Of a stretch of 64,000 nucleotides of DNA, positions 62,594-64,000 are shown piece by piece (the stretch's first letter is position 1; the number at the start of each line of letters is the position of its first letter). Below the pieces are notes generated by a model. It made no database searches. It was not told where the DNA came from and was given only the letters and a program-made list of their open reading frames with translations. The translations under genes were made by a program, and so were the position numbers. The DNA lies in the NCBI RefSeq assembly GCF_009857535.1, contig NZ_WWCS01000007.1:62001-126000 (forward strand), in the 5' to 3' direction. Source of the stretch: Duganella margarita (lineage in GTDB: Bacteria; Pseudomonadota; Gammaproteobacteria; Burkholderiales; Burkholderiaceae_D).

Positions 62594-63400
62594 TTAGAAG
62601 TCGTTTTTCCACAAACGCAGCGCCGTGAAGGTCGCCAGCGGCGTGTCGATGCGATCGAGACGCCCGGCCTTCACCAACTGCTCCGCAATCGCCGGCTCGC
62701 GATAACGCAGGAAGGGATTGGTCGCCTTTTCCAGCGCGATGGTGCTGGGCACCGTCGGCACATCGTGCTCGCGCTTGTAGGTTTCCACCTTCACCCGTTC
62801 CTGCAGCGCCACATTGTCCGGCTCCACCACGCGCGCGAAGCGCAGGTTGGACAGCGTGTACTCGTGCGCGCAATACACCAGCGTATCGTCCGGCAACGCC
62901 GCCAGCTTGCCCAGTGAACTGATCATCTGCGCCGGCGTGCCTTCGAACAGCCTGCCGCAACCGCCGGCAAACAGCGTGTCACCGCAGAACAGCCAGGTCG
63001 GTGCATCGGCGGACGCTTCGCGCACGTAGGCGATGTGGCCCATGGTGTGGCCGGGCACATCGAGCACAGTCAGTTTGAGCGTCAGGCCCGGCACGTCGAC
63101 AGTCTTGCCTTCGCCCACCGGCAGCGTGACGGCGGCGATGGTCTCGTTGCGCGGACCGAAAACAGGAACCTGATAATGCTGTAATAATTCAGGAACGCCG
63201 CCAATATGGTCAGCATGGTGATGGGTGAGTAGAATGGCGGTGAGCTTGAGCCCGTTCGCTTTGAGCGCCGCCAGGATCGGTTTGGCGTCGCCAGGGTCGA
63301 CTACCGCGGCATGTGTGCCATCATGTATCAACCACAGGTAGTTATCGCGGAATGCTGGAACCGTTAGAACAGTGAGAGCTTGAGTAGAAGATATGGTCAT
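62594..63400 (-). CDS. gloB: Hydroxyacylglutathione hydrolase (glyoxalase II)
   Basis: The 268-residue metallo-beta-lactamase-fold enzyme hydrolyses S-lactoylglutathione to lactate and glutathione in methylglyoxal detoxification. Metal ligands are in [10 protein letters not shown] (about 59-68), the His of PGHTMGH near 115, and the Asp of [16 protein letters not shown] near 138. [13 protein letters not shown] near 176 gives the last His. The C-terminal glutathione-binding domain is complete. Twenty bases separate its start from the divergent methyltransferase gene. Confidence 0.95.
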   Translation of the reverse strand: MTISSTQALTVLTVPAFRDNYLWLIHDGTHAAVVDPGDAKPILAALKANGLKLTAILLTHHHADHIGGVPELLQHYQVPVFGPRNETIAAVTLPVGEGKTVDVPGLTLKLTVLDVPGHTMGHIAYVREASADAPTWLFCGDTLFAGGCGRLFEGTPAQMISSLGKLAALPDDTLVYCAHEYTLSNLRFARVVEPDNVALQERVKVETYKREHDVPTVPSTIALEKATNPFLRYREPAIAEQLVKAGRLDRIDTPLATFTALRLWKNDF

Positions 63401-63420
63401 TGGATTGCAAAAGGCTAAGC

Positions 63421-64000
63421 ATGGATAAGGCGGGGTCGGAGAAATCCATTATAGCGCTGGAAGGCTGGCTGCAAACGCCCGCAGGCGTGTACCTGCGTGC
63501 GTGGGAACAAAGCTGTCTCGATAATTTAACAGCGGATATCTTCGGTTACAACGCGGTGCAGATCGGCATGCCGCAAATGGACGCGCTGGCGGCCAGCCGC
63601 ATGCCCTATAAAATCCTCGCCGACCGCAAGGTGCGCAGCGCGGACGAACCGGCGCGGGCAGTGTCGGTGACGCTCGATTACACCGAGCTGCCGTTCGCCT
63701 CGCAAAGCATCGACCTGGTGGTGTTGCCGCATGTACTGGAATTTTCCACCGACCCGCACCAGGTGCTGCGCGAGGTCGAGCGGGTGCTGATCCCGGAAGG
63801 GCAGGTGGTCATCTGCGGTTTCAATCCGGCCAGCCTGTGGGGCGCGCGCCATGTGCTGCGGCGCGTCGGCGGCACCTCCTTCCTGCCGCCGACGGAGGAG
63901 CTGATCTCTATGCCGCGCATGAAAGACTGGTTAAAATTATTGAATATGAGCGCCAGCCAGAGCCACTTCGGCTGCTACGCGCCGGCCTGTCGCACAGAAA
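63421..64000 (+). CDS. YafS-like SAM-dependent methyltransferase (3' partial)
   Basis: The frame opens at the ATG at 63421 and runs off the window; 193 residues are visible, starting [20 protein letters not shown]. The methyltransferase 11 core is seen in [20 protein letters not shown] and [19 protein letters not shown]. The usual glycine-rich SAM motif is replaced by [16 protein letters not shown]. Between gloB and (in E. coli) rnhA lies yafS, a gene of the same type, so this is the likely counterpart. The substrate is unknown. Confidence 0.8.
   Translation, partial: MDKAGSEKSIIALEGWLQTPAGVYLRAWEQSCLDNLTADIFGYNAVQIGMPQMDALAASRMPYKILADRKVRSADEPARAVSVTLDYTELPFASQSIDLVVLPHVLEFSTDPHQVLREVERVLIPEGQVVICGFNPASLWGARHVLRRVGGTSFLPPTEELISMPRMKDWLKLLNMSASQSHFGCYAPACRTE

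Overview
The window is a 64 kb piece of a GC-rich betaproteobacterial chromosome. The gene content suggests Oxalobacteraceae (Massilia/Duganella/Rugamonas type): a PEP-CTERM secreted protein, two very large TonB-dependent receptors, DUF1501/DUF1800 Tat/lipoprotein pair, single-permease LolCD, aidB, and aceB divergent from a LysR gene. This assignment is inference from gene content; no rRNA or other marker gene is present. Coding density is very high and no gene-free stretch exceeds 300 bases. I saw no tRNA, rRNA, CRISPR array, prophage or insertion sequence.

Layout. 1-2.9 kb: 3' end of a repeat-rich SdrD-B adhesin and a PEP-CTERM protein. 3-5.7 kb: lolC-lolD-tatD. 5.7-11.8 kb: two divergent TonB-dependent receptors. 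11.9-16.3 kb: comEC, a small unknown protein, an alpha/beta hydrolase and dcd. 16.3-21.2 kb: envelope-stress block, with a CpxRA-like two-component system divergent from a Spy/CpxP-like protein, a Ser/Thr/Asp-rich protein and a lipoprotein intradiol dioxygenase. Two perfect TTTAC-N5-TTTAC sites (CpxR-box consensus on the minus strand) lie in the shared control region. 21.2-24.4 kb: DUF1800-DUF1501 pair. 24.7-30.3 kb: basic amino acid decarboxylase, then thyA-hydrolase-yidD-like-folA-DUF4337 on the minus strand. 30.4-35.8 kb: REP-like hairpin element, rhlE, threonine aldolase, sterol-desaturase-family protein and an MsbA-type ABC exporter. 35.9-42.5 kb: tightly coupled minus-strand run of DUF2069, FAD-linked oxidase, DUF4124 protein, FtsX-type permease and AttH/CrtC-like protein, with wrbA upstream. 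42.6-50.1 kb: yihY, hydrolase, CBS protein, REC-DUF3369-GGDEF-EAL regulator, aroC and an MFS permease. 50.1-54.4 kb: Rpn-family nuclease, then an HDOD protein coupled to a GGDEF/EAL protein. 54.5-58.3 kb: a thiolase gene and a crotonase gene, both lacking canonical catalytic residues, divergent from aidB. 58.4-64 kb: upp, Hpt protein, cspA, lysR/aceB, gloB and the start of a YafS-like methyltransferase.

Most genes are housekeeping or envelope functions. The most unusual locus is the thiolase/crotonase pair at 54.5-56.6 kb. The thiolase has Gly, Asp and Gly where the nucleophilic Cys, catalytic His and second Cys are expected. The crotonase has Gly and Gln at both catalytic Glu positions and stops where a FadB/FadJ protein would continue into its dehydrogenase half. 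Both frames are intact, and they share a 74-base palindromic control region with aidB. They are either recently inactivated genes or a retained non-catalytic pair. Also notable are the CpxR-box-controlled envelope-stress block, a YidD-family protein with a seven-cysteine tail inside the thymidylate/folate operon, and an AttH/FtsX unit without an adjacent ATPase.
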